64,000 bases of DNA from Enterococcus_K sp051713825 (GTDB taxonomy: Bacteria > Bacillota > Bacilli > Lactobacillales > Enterococcaceae), in contig NZ_JBIOQR010000001.1 of assembly GCF_051713825.1 (NCBI RefSeq), forward strand, positions 1,426,001-1,490,000, written 5' to 3'. Shown here piece after piece: positions 36,001 through 44,225 of this stretch. Each line of letters begins with the position of its first letter. Positions within the stretch are counted from its first letter, which is position 1. Under the pieces are notes generated by a model. That model was not told where the DNA came from. It saw only the letters and a list, made by a program, of their open reading frames with translations, and did not search any database. Both the position numbers and the translations under genes were made by a program.

Positions 36001-37949
36001 TGGAATACTGGAACCATTTAGGTGAATCAGCTTTTGTAAAAAAGATGACAATCACTACAAAAACGGATGTGAAAAAAAGCCTTTATCAGTCCCATGAAAC
36101 AATTGATGTTAAGGTGAACGCAGTCCTTAATACGCCAGGAACAGGTTCCTATGATGCATCCGTAACAACAATTCTACCTAAAGGAGTGTCTTATAAACAA
36201 GGAACATCAAAAGATGCCTATGGGAATTCTGTAGAGAATAAATTACAAATTATCAACAATCCTGATGAGACAACCACATTAAAATGGACATTCCCAAAGG
36301 CTTCTACAACAGATGGAATTGAAATCCATTTCCAATGTACACTAGATCAAACAAAACTACCGTATCTAGCAACAGGCTATACAGAAAACCTGTTGGTGAA
36401 AACAGTAGGTAACATGTGGGTGAATGGTAATCCAAATGTAAAAGATGAATCTGTCGAAAGTCTTCGATCTTCATCTGATACTTTTATGGTCCAACGTATG
36501 CAACAGGTTGTATTAAGCAAAAATGCCAATAAACCATTAATTGAAGTCGGCAACACGGATCCTGTGGGGACAGATACATCCATTACTTATGAAGTTACTT
36601 TACTCAATGAAAGCTTGGACGATATTGTAGATGGCCGTTTACTTGATGTCTTGCCGTTTGACAACGACGGGCGAGGAACGAAATTTAGTGGCAACTATAC
36701 TGTCACTAATGTTCAAGTGACTGGGCCTAGTCCAACCATTAGCTTTTCTAATTCATCGATGGCCTACGATACTGATCCGAATACACTGTCTGGATGGGTT
36801 ACATACAAACCAGGGGTGGATCCGGTGACGAAAGTCAAAGATGCTAAAGCTATCTTGGTTTCTGTGCCCAAGCTTGCTGTAGATGAGAAAGTCGTATTGA
36901 AAATTACGATTCAACCGAAGGATCAAAAAGCGGGAGATGTCTTGGTCAATAATGCCCAGATGAACTCGCAATTTGACTTACAGGTCAATTCTCAAGCAGT
37001 TTGGACCCGTGTCCATGGCCGTGATCTATCAGGTGTCGCTTGGTACGATGACAACTATGATGGCTTAATCGGCAACATGGCGAATGGCACACCTGAAGCT
37101 TTTGCTAAAGATATTCCAGTGAAATTGTATCGCACAAGCCTTGACGATCCGTCCTACCAAGACAAGCTTGTCAAAGAAAGTCTGACGGGTGAATCGTTGA
37201 TTGATACAAATGGTGATTCTTTAGTCAAAACAGATGCGAATGGGAAATACAAATTCTCAAATCTGCCAGAAGGCACCTACGTCGCAGAATTTATCGTTCG
37301 TGATCGAGTGGTTCGTAAAGAAGTTCAAGTGACGACGGCCGATGTGGGCGACGACCCTACGAAAAATTCGAAGGCGAGTCAAAGTACCCATAAGACGCCG
37401 GATTATCATCAACCGATCTTGTCTGATTTGCCAGACGCAACGACACCGGCGGATCCGACTTATCACATCACCGATGTGAATATTGGCTTGATTCGTGCAT
37501 CACGGATTCGCTTGTTTAAGTACCAGACAGGGACGGTCGTCGATGCCAATAACGATGGCATCATCAGTGATGTTGAAAAAGCGACCGGGACGCCGATTCC
37601 TGGCGCAGAGTTTACCATCTATCACGAAGGCGTTGCCCAAGGGACAGCGACCACAGATGAGACAGGTTTCTTATTGTTTGATTTCTTCTTTAGAGGAGAC
37701 TACACCTTAATAGAAACCAAAGCACCCGATGGGTATGAGTTAATTAAGCATGACATTCCTGTCACGATTAAAGAAGGAAATGAGACGATTATTCTGTATC
37801 AAGAAAATGATCGGACAACTGATCTACCATTTACTGGTGGCAATGGGCCGGCCCGACTCTTTTTACTAGTCTCAGGCAGTATCTTCTTACTTGGTTTACT
37901 AGGGATTGCGTGGCACTATCGCACACCAAAAAAGAAAGGAGCGGCATAA
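33054..37949 (+). CDS. Large pilus adhesin / tip pilin, LPFTG-anchored
   Basis: 1631 residues. A signal peptide (about 1-34) precedes an acidic Ser/Thr/Glu-rich region (about 110-300, many SETSKS-type runs). A large unique region of about 900 residues has Tyr/Gly/Pro-rich stretches. A fimbrial isopeptide-type region and an SdrD-B-like domain (from about 1323, DLSGVAWYDDNYDG) follow. A final SpaA domain (about 1490-1580) leads to LPFTG at 1591-1595, a helix and a KKKGAA tail. Size and position suggest the adhesive tip or a decorating pilin. The unique middle (about 34000-36500) looks richer in A+T than both ends, hinting at a replaced, variable binding region. Ligand unknown. Confidence 0.9.
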   Translation: MRKKRRVKQIVAVLLPMLVLLGIVFTFPKGNSLQADDSEQPFATVKLAGKTTTLTDVSVKEETVEVELVGKKDELIQLPDDEAYELSQLDEEGNPVEIPEIEKTELDEWLEQHSSKASETQETSETAQTSTETSTSEELEEARQPELFHVTGEDGKGVTYLQVMKDEPLRFVVQRQSEEKTPIVLKSTEKEKTEQSLFSFEERSTEKEKTSETSKSTTKTAGSSESKANEPTNDSSSETKEKVTPPKIEESEDTEKYENVQFVETKATKKSLDELRSEEYDEEDSLRTPKFLPETKAARSGEIDSNGTIGIRDAKIVVKTGTASFDSDNNPGHDKDATNDIVRSFDQIMYLVSFSVQNESKETQYSNIKYQVISTLPRSLKNENGTFVNIGEIANGTSYPSANDELFSEGVMESVISDTGQIFVPVSLSVYGPKHGTVIAPKFKLRIIEATNKATGEVETIEKVYDSDKLPGLSTPETKVSAKSSVSVQLVQGDIKTNTVFGSSNTNEGAYDVAAVTTLKPIAGRTTGDYRGSTYPSTPITYTIKQSGTFQKGATTGNLSTSQFNPFYMESYAPAVKERIVGEWKNSVGGKTSDVSQFKRALSAPHAKSYIVFTQQPLRSDKSEIGVFDSGEFTITRNGNVSNQNYAAVYNPYTYLMTGQRSPSATDKSFSSLEMIFSWDKKRTADLAAANGWSRYDMKLSIDSVTYDGSPHTNSSSVSYPNLSSPSGGYNARVSIMNEQLGGYYGVPGLPASSHFQNATPGGSNVYNYGNAQISKGSGVWFTSHAAYGNGPVVKGSQHLLMWDSTAFKFRTEYYPEAPYSWTWSIKNLSPNYKFGVVKNGKLGQTPPYTMIVNKIDVDSNNLYDWYDTPQEAESHGDISAVLYTAQFDHDATATGEVQHWFAIPLTVIAMPGDKTPAGNPIVALGSQKFVDKDGKALANSVINGTAAKTGNGNTLGYGTYKPTSFQSNGFPPLVGGVYQYPMEYWNHLGESAFVKKMTITTKTDVKKSLYQSHETIDVKVNAVLNTPGTGSYDASVTTILPKGVSYKQGTSKDAYGNSVENKLQIINNPDETTTLKWTFPKASTTDGIEIHFQCTLDQTKLPYLATGYTENLLVKTVGNMWVNGNPNVKDESVESLRSSSDTFMVQRMQQVVLSKNANKPLIEVGNTDPVGTDTSITYEVTLLNESLDDIVDGRLLDVLPFDNDGRGTKFSGNYTVTNVQVTGPSPTISFSNSSMAYDTDPNTLSGWVTYKPGVDPVTKVKDAKAILVSVPKLAVDEKVVLKITIQPKDQKAGDVLVNNAQMNSQFDLQVNSQAVWTRVHGRDLSGVAWYDDNYDGLIGNMANGTPEAFAKDIPVKLYRTSLDDPSYQDKLVKESLTGESLIDTNGDSLVKTDANGKYKFSNLPEGTYVAEFIVRDRVVRKEVQVTTADVGDDPTKNSKASQSTHKTPDYHQPILSDLPDATTPADPTYHITDVNIGLIRASRIRLFKYQTGTVVDANNDGIISDVEKATGTPIPGAEFTIYHEGVAQGTATTDETGFLLFDFFFRGDYTLIETKAPDGYELIKHDIPVTIKEGNETIILYQENDRTTDLPFTGGNGPARLFLLVSGSIFLLGLLGIAWHYRTPKKKGAA

Positions 37950-37950
37950 C

Positions 37951-38622
37951 ATGAACCAACGTAGTGAAACAGTTGTAAAAGGAGTCTTCCTTGCGTTCCT
38001 TGTCTTTCTTTTGGTGGGTGCGCCATTGGTTGTTTCTGCGGAAACCGCAGATTCGTATGCTCTTTCGATTCAAAAATACAAGCTCGATGCGTCCACTTCT
38101 TTACCCAAAGAGTTTCTTCAAGATGGAACCAAGGTGGAACACGCAGTGGATGCCGATGGCAAAAAACTCGTGGCACTACCAGGGATTCAATACGAAGTCA
38201 CTCGGGTGACCCCGATTTCTGGAGGAACTGATTATCAACTCGTCGAAGGGGCTGCGGCCTTTTCGACAACGATTGTCACTGACCAAACAGGTCTAGCACG
38301 AATTGATGGTTTGGCCCAAGGGATGTATCGGGTGATTGAAAAGAATAACGGGCAACTCAAAAATGTGATGGAGCCGGTGATTTTGGAATTGCCTCTGCCT
38401 CAGGCAGGAGACAAACCCGCTCTTTCTGAAGTCTACTTATATCCAAAATCAAGTGTGGTCTCGAGTAAGGCACCGACGGAGAAACCAAAAACGGTGGAAC
38501 GCCTGCCACAAACCAGTGGCAATATCGGTAACTACCGACCGTTTATCCCCCTAAGCTTAGTGATTTTGATTATGGGGTCTCTCGGGTTTCTCTCGATGTG
38601 CCAACGAAACACACGGAACTAA
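37951..38622 (+). CDS. Minor/basal pilin with LPQTS sorting motif
   Basis: A 223-residue exported protein with a signal peptide (about 1-31, VVSA cut region). A single pilin-type domain contains an SIQKYKLD strand and the IDGLAQGMYRVIEK strand with Glu. The C-terminal sorting signal LPQTS is at 185-189, followed by a hydrophobic helix and RNTRN. The start ATG 37951 has GGAGCGG upstream and lies one base after the adhesin stop. The small size and the different sorting motif (LPQTS against LPFTG in the other two pilins) suit a basal subunit handed to a different sortase active site for wall anchoring. Confidence 0.85.
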   Translation: MNQRSETVVKGVFLAFLVFLLVGAPLVVSAETADSYALSIQKYKLDASTSLPKEFLQDGTKVEHAVDADGKKLVALPGIQYEVTRVTPISGGTDYQLVEGAAAFSTTIVTDQTGLARIDGLAQGMYRVIEKNNGQLKNVMEPVILELPLPQAGDKPALSEVYLYPKSSVVSSKAPTEKPKTVERLPQTSGNIGNYRPFIPLSLVILIMGSLGFLSMCQRNTRN

Positions 38623-38712
38623 GTAAATGTCTGAAGGAGTAACTCTATTTGTAGGGTTACTCTTTCTTTCCTTGATACATAAGGAGCTAAAAAAGAGAGG
38701 GGAGCGACGTCT

Positions 38713-40485
38713 ATGGGGCGCAAACGACCAAAACAAACCAAACCGAACACACGAAAAAAACATTCTTTTTTGATGGTCTTCGCCTGTGTGATGATTGTCG
38801 CAGGAACGTTGATTTTACTTTACCCCATTGTCGGTAATTACTTAGCCAATCGCGAACGAAGCGAGGCGGTCTCCCAGTACGATGACACCTTAAAAAAGAT
38901 GAGCCAAGAAGAACGAGAAGCCCAGATTCAATTGGCGAATCGTTACAACGACTACATTTATAAAAAACAAGAAGGCAAACAAGTTGACCCGATTGTCTAT
39001 AGCTCTGTCGCTAGTGAAGGGGCAGTTATGGGGACCTTAGATATTCCAGCTTTGGATATTCAAGCCTTGCCCTTTTATAACGGGACCTCTTACAAAACCT
39101 TAGACAAAGGCCTGGGGCATTTTGAACCCTCTACGATTCCTGTCGGTGGGAAGAATACTCGTGCCGTGATTACCGGGCATAGTGGCGTCAAAAACCAAGT
39201 CTTGTTTACGGATGTCAAAAACTTAGTTGAAGGAGATATCTTCTTCGTCAATATTTTAGGCAAACGGTTGGCTTATGAGATTGATTCTTTTGAAGAGGTC
39301 TTACCCAGTGAAGTGGATAAGGTCAAAATCATCTCGGGGAAAGATACTGTGACGCTACTGACCTGTACGCCACCAGGGATTAATACGTATCGTTTGTTGG
39401 TGACTGGGCATCGGATTCCCTATGAAGAAGCCTTGAATAAAAAGGTCGTCAAACGAAACCTATGGAGCTACCAAAACATTGTGCTGTTGACCTTAGCGGT
39501 CAACCTCTTAGTTTTCTTAATTTTGATGGCGATTTATCGCTTCCAGCTGAGACGCTTTCGTTCTGAAGACCCAGAGGTCTCAAAGAAAGGCCGCAAACAA
39601 CTGAAACGCTTGTTCTTTGTTACTAAATGTCTCTTTGTGGCGTTGTTCTTAGCAATGGTAACGATTCTTGGGATTGCGATTTATGGGTATGCCCATATGC
39701 AAGAGGAAACCGAGATGCCACAAATTAACATTGGAAAAGAAGAAGAAATTAGTCAATACAACTTAGACAAAATCAGTCAAGCAAACTTTGAAGAAAAACA
39801 AATTGCCAGTGTCAATGTCTCCAATTATGCCGAAGCCAAAACCGTGTTTCAACAAACCACCAACAATTGGGGCATCGGCAAAGTAGTGATTCCTAAGGTT
39901 GCGATTGATCTGCCTATTTTGGCTGGGTTAGCCAATGAAAATTTACTGACAGGTGCCGCGACCTACCGCAAGGAACAACAGCTGGGCAAAGGCAACTATG
40001 TCTTATTGGCCCATAATATTTTTGACCGAGATGTCTTACTGCATCGAATTCAGAACTTGGATGAGGGAGATGCGGTGTATACGACAGACTTTAAGGATGT
40101 CTATACCTACAAAGTGACTGTTAATAAAGTGATTCGTGATACGGAGGTAGCGTATGTGGAAAAACAACCTTCGGATACAACCGCGATTTTGACCTTACTA
40201 CGATGTGAAGGCGACATTGGCACCATCTATCGGCGTGTGGTCCAGGGGGAGTTGAGTAGTATTCAACCCTTAAAAACAGCCGAGGTAGCGGTTCTAAAAG
40301 AATTGGGTCTGGTTCAACAAAACAAGAAAGTGACGGGTGAACTGGTCAAATCAGACCCTGTTCATTCCTTTCAAAAGCGAAGCATGTTGTTGTCTGCGCG
40401 GGTCATTTCTGAGCCGATGCAGACCATCGTGCCGTTGTTTCTGTTGTTTTTACTGCCCATTTTGTTTTTGAATTTTATCCGTTAG
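38713..40485 (+). CDS. Tandem-sortase fusion: class C-like plus class A-like domains
   Basis: A 590-residue membrane protein with two complete sortase domains. Domain 1: helix 21-41, lid-like VDPIVYSS, His156 (ITGHS), Cys218 (TLLTCTPPG) and Arg227 (NTYRLLVTGHR), followed by a membrane helix (about 251-272), as in class C pilus polymerases. Domain 2: helix about 306-325, GIGKVVIPKVAIDLPI, His434 (LLAHN), Cys498 (TLLRCEGD), Arg507/508 (IYRRVV), resembling class A housekeeping sortases, then a last C-terminal helix. Sortases are normally single-domain proteins of 200-400 residues. Carrying polymerase and anchoring activities in one chain is the striking feature. There is no frameshift and the linker is well formed. 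It lies between the pilins and a signal peptidase. Confidence 0.9.
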   Translation: MGRKRPKQTKPNTRKKHSFLMVFACVMIVAGTLILLYPIVGNYLANRERSEAVSQYDDTLKKMSQEEREAQIQLANRYNDYIYKKQEGKQVDPIVYSSVASEGAVMGTLDIPALDIQALPFYNGTSYKTLDKGLGHFEPSTIPVGGKNTRAVITGHSGVKNQVLFTDVKNLVEGDIFFVNILGKRLAYEIDSFEEVLPSEVDKVKIISGKDTVTLLTCTPPGINTYRLLVTGHRIPYEEALNKKVVKRNLWSYQNIVLLTLAVNLLVFLILMAIYRFQLRRFRSEDPEVSKKGRKQLKRLFFVTKCLFVALFLAMVTILGIAIYGYAHMQEETEMPQINIGKEEEISQYNLDKISQANFEEKQIASVNVSNYAEAKTVFQQTTNNWGIGKVVIPKVAIDLPILAGLANENLLTGAATYRKEQQLGKGNYVLLAHNIFDRDVLLHRIQNLDEGDAVYTTDFKDVYTYKVTVNKVIRDTEVAYVEKQPSDTTAILTLLRCEGDIGTIYRRVVQGELSSIQPLKTAEVAVLKELGLVQQNKKVTGELVKSDPVHSFQKRSMLLSARVISEPMQTIVPLFLLFLLPILFLNFIR

Positions 40486-40497
40486 GAAGGAGTCCCA

Positions 40498-41037
40498 ATG
40501 ACAAACGAACACTACCACAAGCGCCAGCGTGTCCTAAAAGGGACAAAACGAAAGAAACGACGAACCCTCTGGGTGTTGTGTTTGGTTTTTCTTTTTGTTG
40601 GGGTGTCTGTGCGACAGCTCCTTGTATCGACGTATTTGATTCACCCGGTGACAGGCTCTTCCATGACACCAACCCTCAAAGAAGACGAGTGGGTCTTGGT
40701 TTCAAAAAAAGAACCCTTACAGCGTTACGCCATCATTTCCTTTTCGATGGCCGAGGAACCCGGGCAATTTGTGAAGCGGATTATTGGTTTACCAGGAGAT
40801 GCCCTGTTTATTACAGGCACCCGAATGGTGATTGATTTGGATGGTACAGGCAAGTTTCTGAATACCTATAGTGTCGATCTTTCCGTCAGCTGGGCAAACA
40901 CTTGGCGGGGACGAACCACCATCCCTGAAGGCTGTTACTTTGTGTTAGGCGACCACTTAGGCGTCTCCAAAGATAGCCGCGCCTTTGGTTGGGTCAAACA
41001 AGCCACCATTGAAGGAACCGTTTTGTTTAAGAACTAA
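40498..41037 (+). CDS. lepB: Type I signal peptidase
   Basis: A 179-residue protein with one N-terminal membrane anchor (residues about 23-43). The catalytic dyad is clear: Ser55 in TGSSMTPTL and Lys93 in FVKRIIGLPGD. The GDHLGVSKDSRAFGWV box is the third conserved block. It should cleave signal peptides of secreted proteins. Dedicated signal peptidases occur in several pilus clusters (SipA-like, where some have lost the dyad); this one keeps it. It follows the sortase gene by 12 bases with GGAAGGAG as ribosome site, so it belongs to the pilus operon and may process these pilins. Confidence 0.93.
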   Translation: MTNEHYHKRQRVLKGTKRKKRRTLWVLCLVFLFVGVSVRQLLVSTYLIHPVTGSSMTPTLKEDEWVLVSKKEPLQRYAIISFSMAEEPGQFVKRIIGLPGDALFITGTRMVIDLDGTGKFLNTYSVDLSVSWANTWRGRTTIPEGCYFVLGDHLGVSKDSRAFGWVKQATIEGTVLFKN

Positions 41038-41098
41038 AGACACAAAATAGAAAGAAAACAACTTGTTAAAAAAATGAACACAGAAGGGAGGCAAACAG

Positions 41099-41836
41099 AT
41101 GTTGATGCTTTTTTCATGGATTGGCGGTCTATTTCTCGTGAGTTTGACTGGGCTTTTAGGCTATCGCGCGATTGTTCGGTATCAATTGAAACAACTGGCA
41201 GTAGACGATGTCGAATCCGTTCCAGCGAAAAAGAAGCTAATCTATATTAAGCAAAGAGAAAATGAAAAACATATTCATTATCTTCTTTTTTGGGGCTTAG
41301 GGATGACTTTTTTCCTCTTTTGTCTGTTTTATTACACCCTAACAATCCAACAAAAGAATACGGAAATTACCCAACAATTGACCCAAGCCAATGAAGAATT
41401 AATGACGCTGAAGACTGAACAAAAAATCTTCATTCAACAAACACCTCTACAGGAGTATCCAGAAAAAGGGCTAGGGTTAGCGGATGAAGCATGGGCGCCA
41501 CTGACTTCTGAAAAGGACAATCGAAAGCTTCAGGGCAAGATGGAACAAACCCTCTCGCAAAAGCTGGCGCCTTATATCGGACTGTCGACAGTCTTACTAA
41601 CAGTTGAGCCGTCGACTCAGACGATTTACTTGTCGATTCAAAATGAGGATCGAGGGAACTTGAAGATGGCGCCGGTGATTTCAAAGATCCTTGCCGAACT
41701 AACGGCGGTCAACACGCTGAAGGAAGTGACCTTCCAAACAGTCGGCATCTCCGATGGCAAGACCGAACAAAAGGAACAGTGGCAGTACACCCGTGTTGGT
41801 GAAGAAGATTTTCAATTAGTGGCGGAACAAAAATAG
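41099..41836 (+). CDS. Two-helix membrane protein of unknown function, pilus operon
   Basis: 245 residues with a membrane helix at about 5-24, a basic loop, a second helix at about 62-82, then a short coiled coil (QQKNTEITQQLTQANEELM) and an extracytoplasmic or cytoplasmic domain of about 120 residues. The domain reads as alternating strands and helices (STVLLTVEPSTQTIYLSIQN). I recognise no family. It has a GGGAGG site and lies between the signal peptidase and two coiled-coil proteins. A bridging role between the pilus export site and those cytoplasmic proteins is possible but is only inference. Confidence 0.75.
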   Translation: MLMLFSWIGGLFLVSLTGLLGYRAIVRYQLKQLAVDDVESVPAKKKLIYIKQRENEKHIHYLLFWGLGMTFFLFCLFYYTLTIQQKNTEITQQLTQANEELMTLKTEQKIFIQQTPLQEYPEKGLGLADEAWAPLTSEKDNRKLQGKMEQTLSQKLAPYIGLSTVLLTVEPSTQTIYLSIQNEDRGNLKMAPVISKILAELTAVNTLKEVTFQTVGISDGKTEQKEQWQYTRVGEEDFQLVAEQK

Positions 41837-41854
41837 AGAAAGAAGGACAAACGA

Positions 41855-42964
41855 ATGGCAGAAAAGAAACGTGAAGGTTGGTTTTTCACCAAAAATATTT
41901 TGGATGAAATCAATGAGTTATCAGATGACGATTTTTTGGATGAGGCAAGTGAAGAGAAACCCAAAACCATTGAAAAAGAAGAAAAAGTAGTGCCAATCAA
42001 TCGAGAAACAGACTTTGTGACTGTCGCAGAAAAGGAAACGAACCAACAGGTTCTGGACCAAGAATTAACGCGTTTGAAATCCGAATTAAAAAAGATCAAG
42101 GAAGAGGCCATGAAAGAACCGACGGTTTCGTTAGATACCTTAGTGGCGACCCAACAAGACTACGAAAGCAAATTGACGGAGCTAAAAGAAGAAAACAAAC
42201 GTCTACAAGAAAGTAAACGGACGTCTATGCAGCGAGAAGACCAGCTGTTGGACCAACTAAAGGAAGCCGAAACAACCTATGAAGTCCTCAAAAAACAATG
42301 GTCAGATGCCACGGCGCAACTAGAAGCGAAGGACACGACACGTGATAAATTAAAAATGAGAGTGATGGAAGTGGAAAACGAACTGGCTGAGACACAAGCA
42401 ATCGTCGCAGAAAAAGACCAATTGCTTGCGCAAAAAGAAGAAGAAGCCACCTCTATTCATGAAGGACTACAAGCAACGCATGAAAAATTTGCGCAGTTAA
42501 GCCAACACTTGACGGAGGAAAAAGAAAAATCGGCTCAATTAACCGATCTTCTTGAAGTAAAAGAACGTCAAATTGAAGGGTTCCAAGTCCAAGAAGCAAG
42601 GAGTAGTCAAAACGAAGAACGTTACCATCAATTGGAACGCCAAGTGGCGGAATTATTGAAAGAAAACAATACGTTGACTCATGAATTGAACCAAGCCAAA
42701 CAAGGCATTGGGGAAGTCTTAATCGTGGCGAAGAAACAAGCCCAACAGTTTGTGGACGAAGCCAAACTAGAAGCCAATCAATTGATTCGTGCAGCGAAGA
42801 TTGAGTCGGAACAAATCGAAAGTCAAGCCAAACAAATCTCATATGAAATCAATAAATCTCGTCAAACAGTCTCTGAGATTTATGATGTCTTGGAAAAGAA
42901 AGTCAACCAACTCTTTGACCCAAGACGCGCAACTGAGCGTGACAGTCGAAGAGAACAAGCTTAG
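41855..42964 (+). CDS. Coiled-coil protein with DivIVA-like C-terminus, paralogue 1
   Basis: 369 residues, no signal peptide, so cytoplasmic. The N-terminal motif KREGWFFTKNILDEINELSD is shared almost exactly with the next gene's product. Residues about 60-270 form a long Glu/Lys/Gln coiled coil. The C-terminal 90 residues (IGEVLIVAKKQAQQFVDEAK, then ESEQIESQAKQI and SRQTVSEIYDVLEKKVNQL) resemble the tail of DivIVA/GpsB-type polarity proteins. Such proteins mark poles or septa and recruit partners. The residues that bind membrane in DivIVA are not evident, so the WFF motif could be the membrane- or protein-binding tip. It is 18 bases from the membrane-protein gene and co-transcribed with the pilus genes. 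Confidence 0.75.
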   Translation: MAEKKREGWFFTKNILDEINELSDDDFLDEASEEKPKTIEKEEKVVPINRETDFVTVAEKETNQQVLDQELTRLKSELKKIKEEAMKEPTVSLDTLVATQQDYESKLTELKEENKRLQESKRTSMQREDQLLDQLKEAETTYEVLKKQWSDATAQLEAKDTTRDKLKMRVMEVENELAETQAIVAEKDQLLAQKEEEATSIHEGLQATHEKFAQLSQHLTEEKEKSAQLTDLLEVKERQIEGFQVQEARSSQNEERYHQLERQVAELLKENNTLTHELNQAKQGIGEVLIVAKKQAQQFVDEAKLEANQLIRAAKIESEQIESQAKQISYEINKSRQTVSEIYDVLEKKVNQLFDPRRATERDSRREQA

Positions 42965-42998
42965 GCTCACCGATACTTAAGAAGAGAGAGGATTCGCC

Positions 42999-43979
42999 AT
43001 GGAAAAAAAGAAAGAAGGCTGGTTCTTTAACAAGAACATCATTGAAGAAATCAATGAGCTGCCTGATGAGTTATTTGTCGAAGAAGAGGTTGAAGAAGAG
43101 GCGACCACCGATGAAGCATCTGAAGTGGTCCGTCTACAAGAAGCCCTGACAAAAACAACAGAAGAAAAGAAAACAACTGAAGCCAAATTGGTCGCTTTGA
43201 TTGAAGAAGTCGCGGCTTTAAAAAGTGAGCTAGAAGAAACCAAAAACAGCACAGTAACAAACGCTGCGTCTGAAACCCAACTGGCAGCGTATCAAATCAA
43301 TTATGAAAAACTAAGCAGTGAGTACGAGGCGGAAAAACAGACCAAAGAAAAGCTGCGTCACAAGCTAGGGCACTACAAACAGCTTTTGGAAGAGACTGGT
43401 GCGCTTGTGTCAGAAAAAGACACGCTTCTATTGAAGGAACAAGCAGATAAAAAGGAGCTCACAAAGGCCTTACAAGAGACCATCAAAACACTGGAAGAAC
43501 GCCAACAAGATTGTCAGACGTTAGAACAGACAGTCCAAACAGCCGAGGAACAACTCACCGATTGGCAACAACGGTATGAAAACCTAACGCAACAGCTCAA
43601 AGACACACAAGCGGCGCTTCAATCTGATTCCAATGGCAGCGACCAATTGATTCAAGCTCAAAAAGAAATTCAGACATTGAAGCAACAAAATGAAGCCCTT
43701 CAACTAGAGGTTAGTCATTCCCAACAAGAGATTGGTGAAGTCTTGGTTTCCGCAAAAAAACAAGCGAAACGGACCTTAGAAGAGGCGGAAGCGGACGCCA
43801 AACGGATGATGAATTCAGCAGAGATGGCCTTAGAAAAAATCAGTCATCGGGTGAAAAAAATCTCGGTGGAAGTCGATGAATCACGAAAGAATGTCACCGA
43901 AATTTATGACGACTTACAATTTAAAATCGAAAAATTGGTGCAGGTAGGACGTTTGAACACGGAAGAGTTTAGCGACTGA
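42999..43979 (+). CDS. Coiled-coil protein with DivIVA-like C-terminus, paralogue 2
   Basis: 326 residues, cytoplasmic, a clear paralogue of the preceding product. The N-terminus is KKEGWFFNKNIIEEINELPD. An acidic stretch and a coiled coil of about 200 residues follow. The C-terminus (IGEVLVSAKKQAKRTLEEAE, then SRKNVTEIYDDLQFKIEKL) matches paralogue 1. Coils differ in length and sequence while both ends are conserved, which points to two shared binding ends separated by a variable rod, perhaps a heteromeric scaffold. It is the last protein gene of the pilus operon. No known family name fits beyond DivIVA-like. Confidence 0.75.
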   Translation: MEKKKEGWFFNKNIIEEINELPDELFVEEEVEEEATTDEASEVVRLQEALTKTTEEKKTTEAKLVALIEEVAALKSELEETKNSTVTNAASETQLAAYQINYEKLSSEYEAEKQTKEKLRHKLGHYKQLLEETGALVSEKDTLLLKEQADKKELTKALQETIKTLEERQQDCQTLEQTVQTAEEQLTDWQQRYENLTQQLKDTQAALQSDSNGSDQLIQAQKEIQTLKQQNEALQLEVSHSQQEIGEVLVSAKKQAKRTLEEAEADAKRMMNSAEMALEKISHRVKKISVEVDESRKNVTEIYDDLQFKIEKLVQVGRLNTEEFSD

Positions 43980-43996
43980 GTCTTCGAATCAACTTA

Positions 43997-44194
43997 GTTT
44001 TCTAAGAAAGAACATTCCTGGCAGTTCTCCACTTATGAGATGAGACAGGCCAAGTAAGTGGAAAAGAGGTTTCCTAATCACCGAACAATACGTGAATAAG
44101 GGGCAGAGAGATAACGCCAACCGACTGAACTGTATGAAGCATGCATACAGGACACTTACCCGTAAAATAACTGAATGTATTCTTTCTTAGAAAC
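43997..44194 (+). ncRNA. Candidate structured RNA after the pilus operon
   Basis: The ends pair over about 20 bp: CTAAGAAAGAA (5' arm 43997-44017) with TTCTTTCTTAG (3' arm 44173-44194), extended by CATTC/GAATG. Inside are CCACTTA/TAAGTGG (about 44029-44081) and CTGTATG/CATACAG (about 44130-44150) hairpins. An alternative GTAAGTG/CACTTAC pairing competes with the first. TGGC (near 44019) and GCCA (near 44050) can form a pseudoknot. No coding frame is seen. It could be a free RNA or the 5' leader of the gene at 44226. The size and closed-stem layout recall large bacterial structured RNAs, but I cannot assign a family. Confidence 0.5.
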
Positions 44195-44225
44195 AAACTA
44201 GGACGAATCAGAAAAGGATAGCTGA

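Noticed and set aside
37906..37950. Upstream extension of the minor pilin frame
   Set aside because: It would overlap the LPFTG tail of the adhesin; the signal peptide and ribosome site fix ATG 37951.
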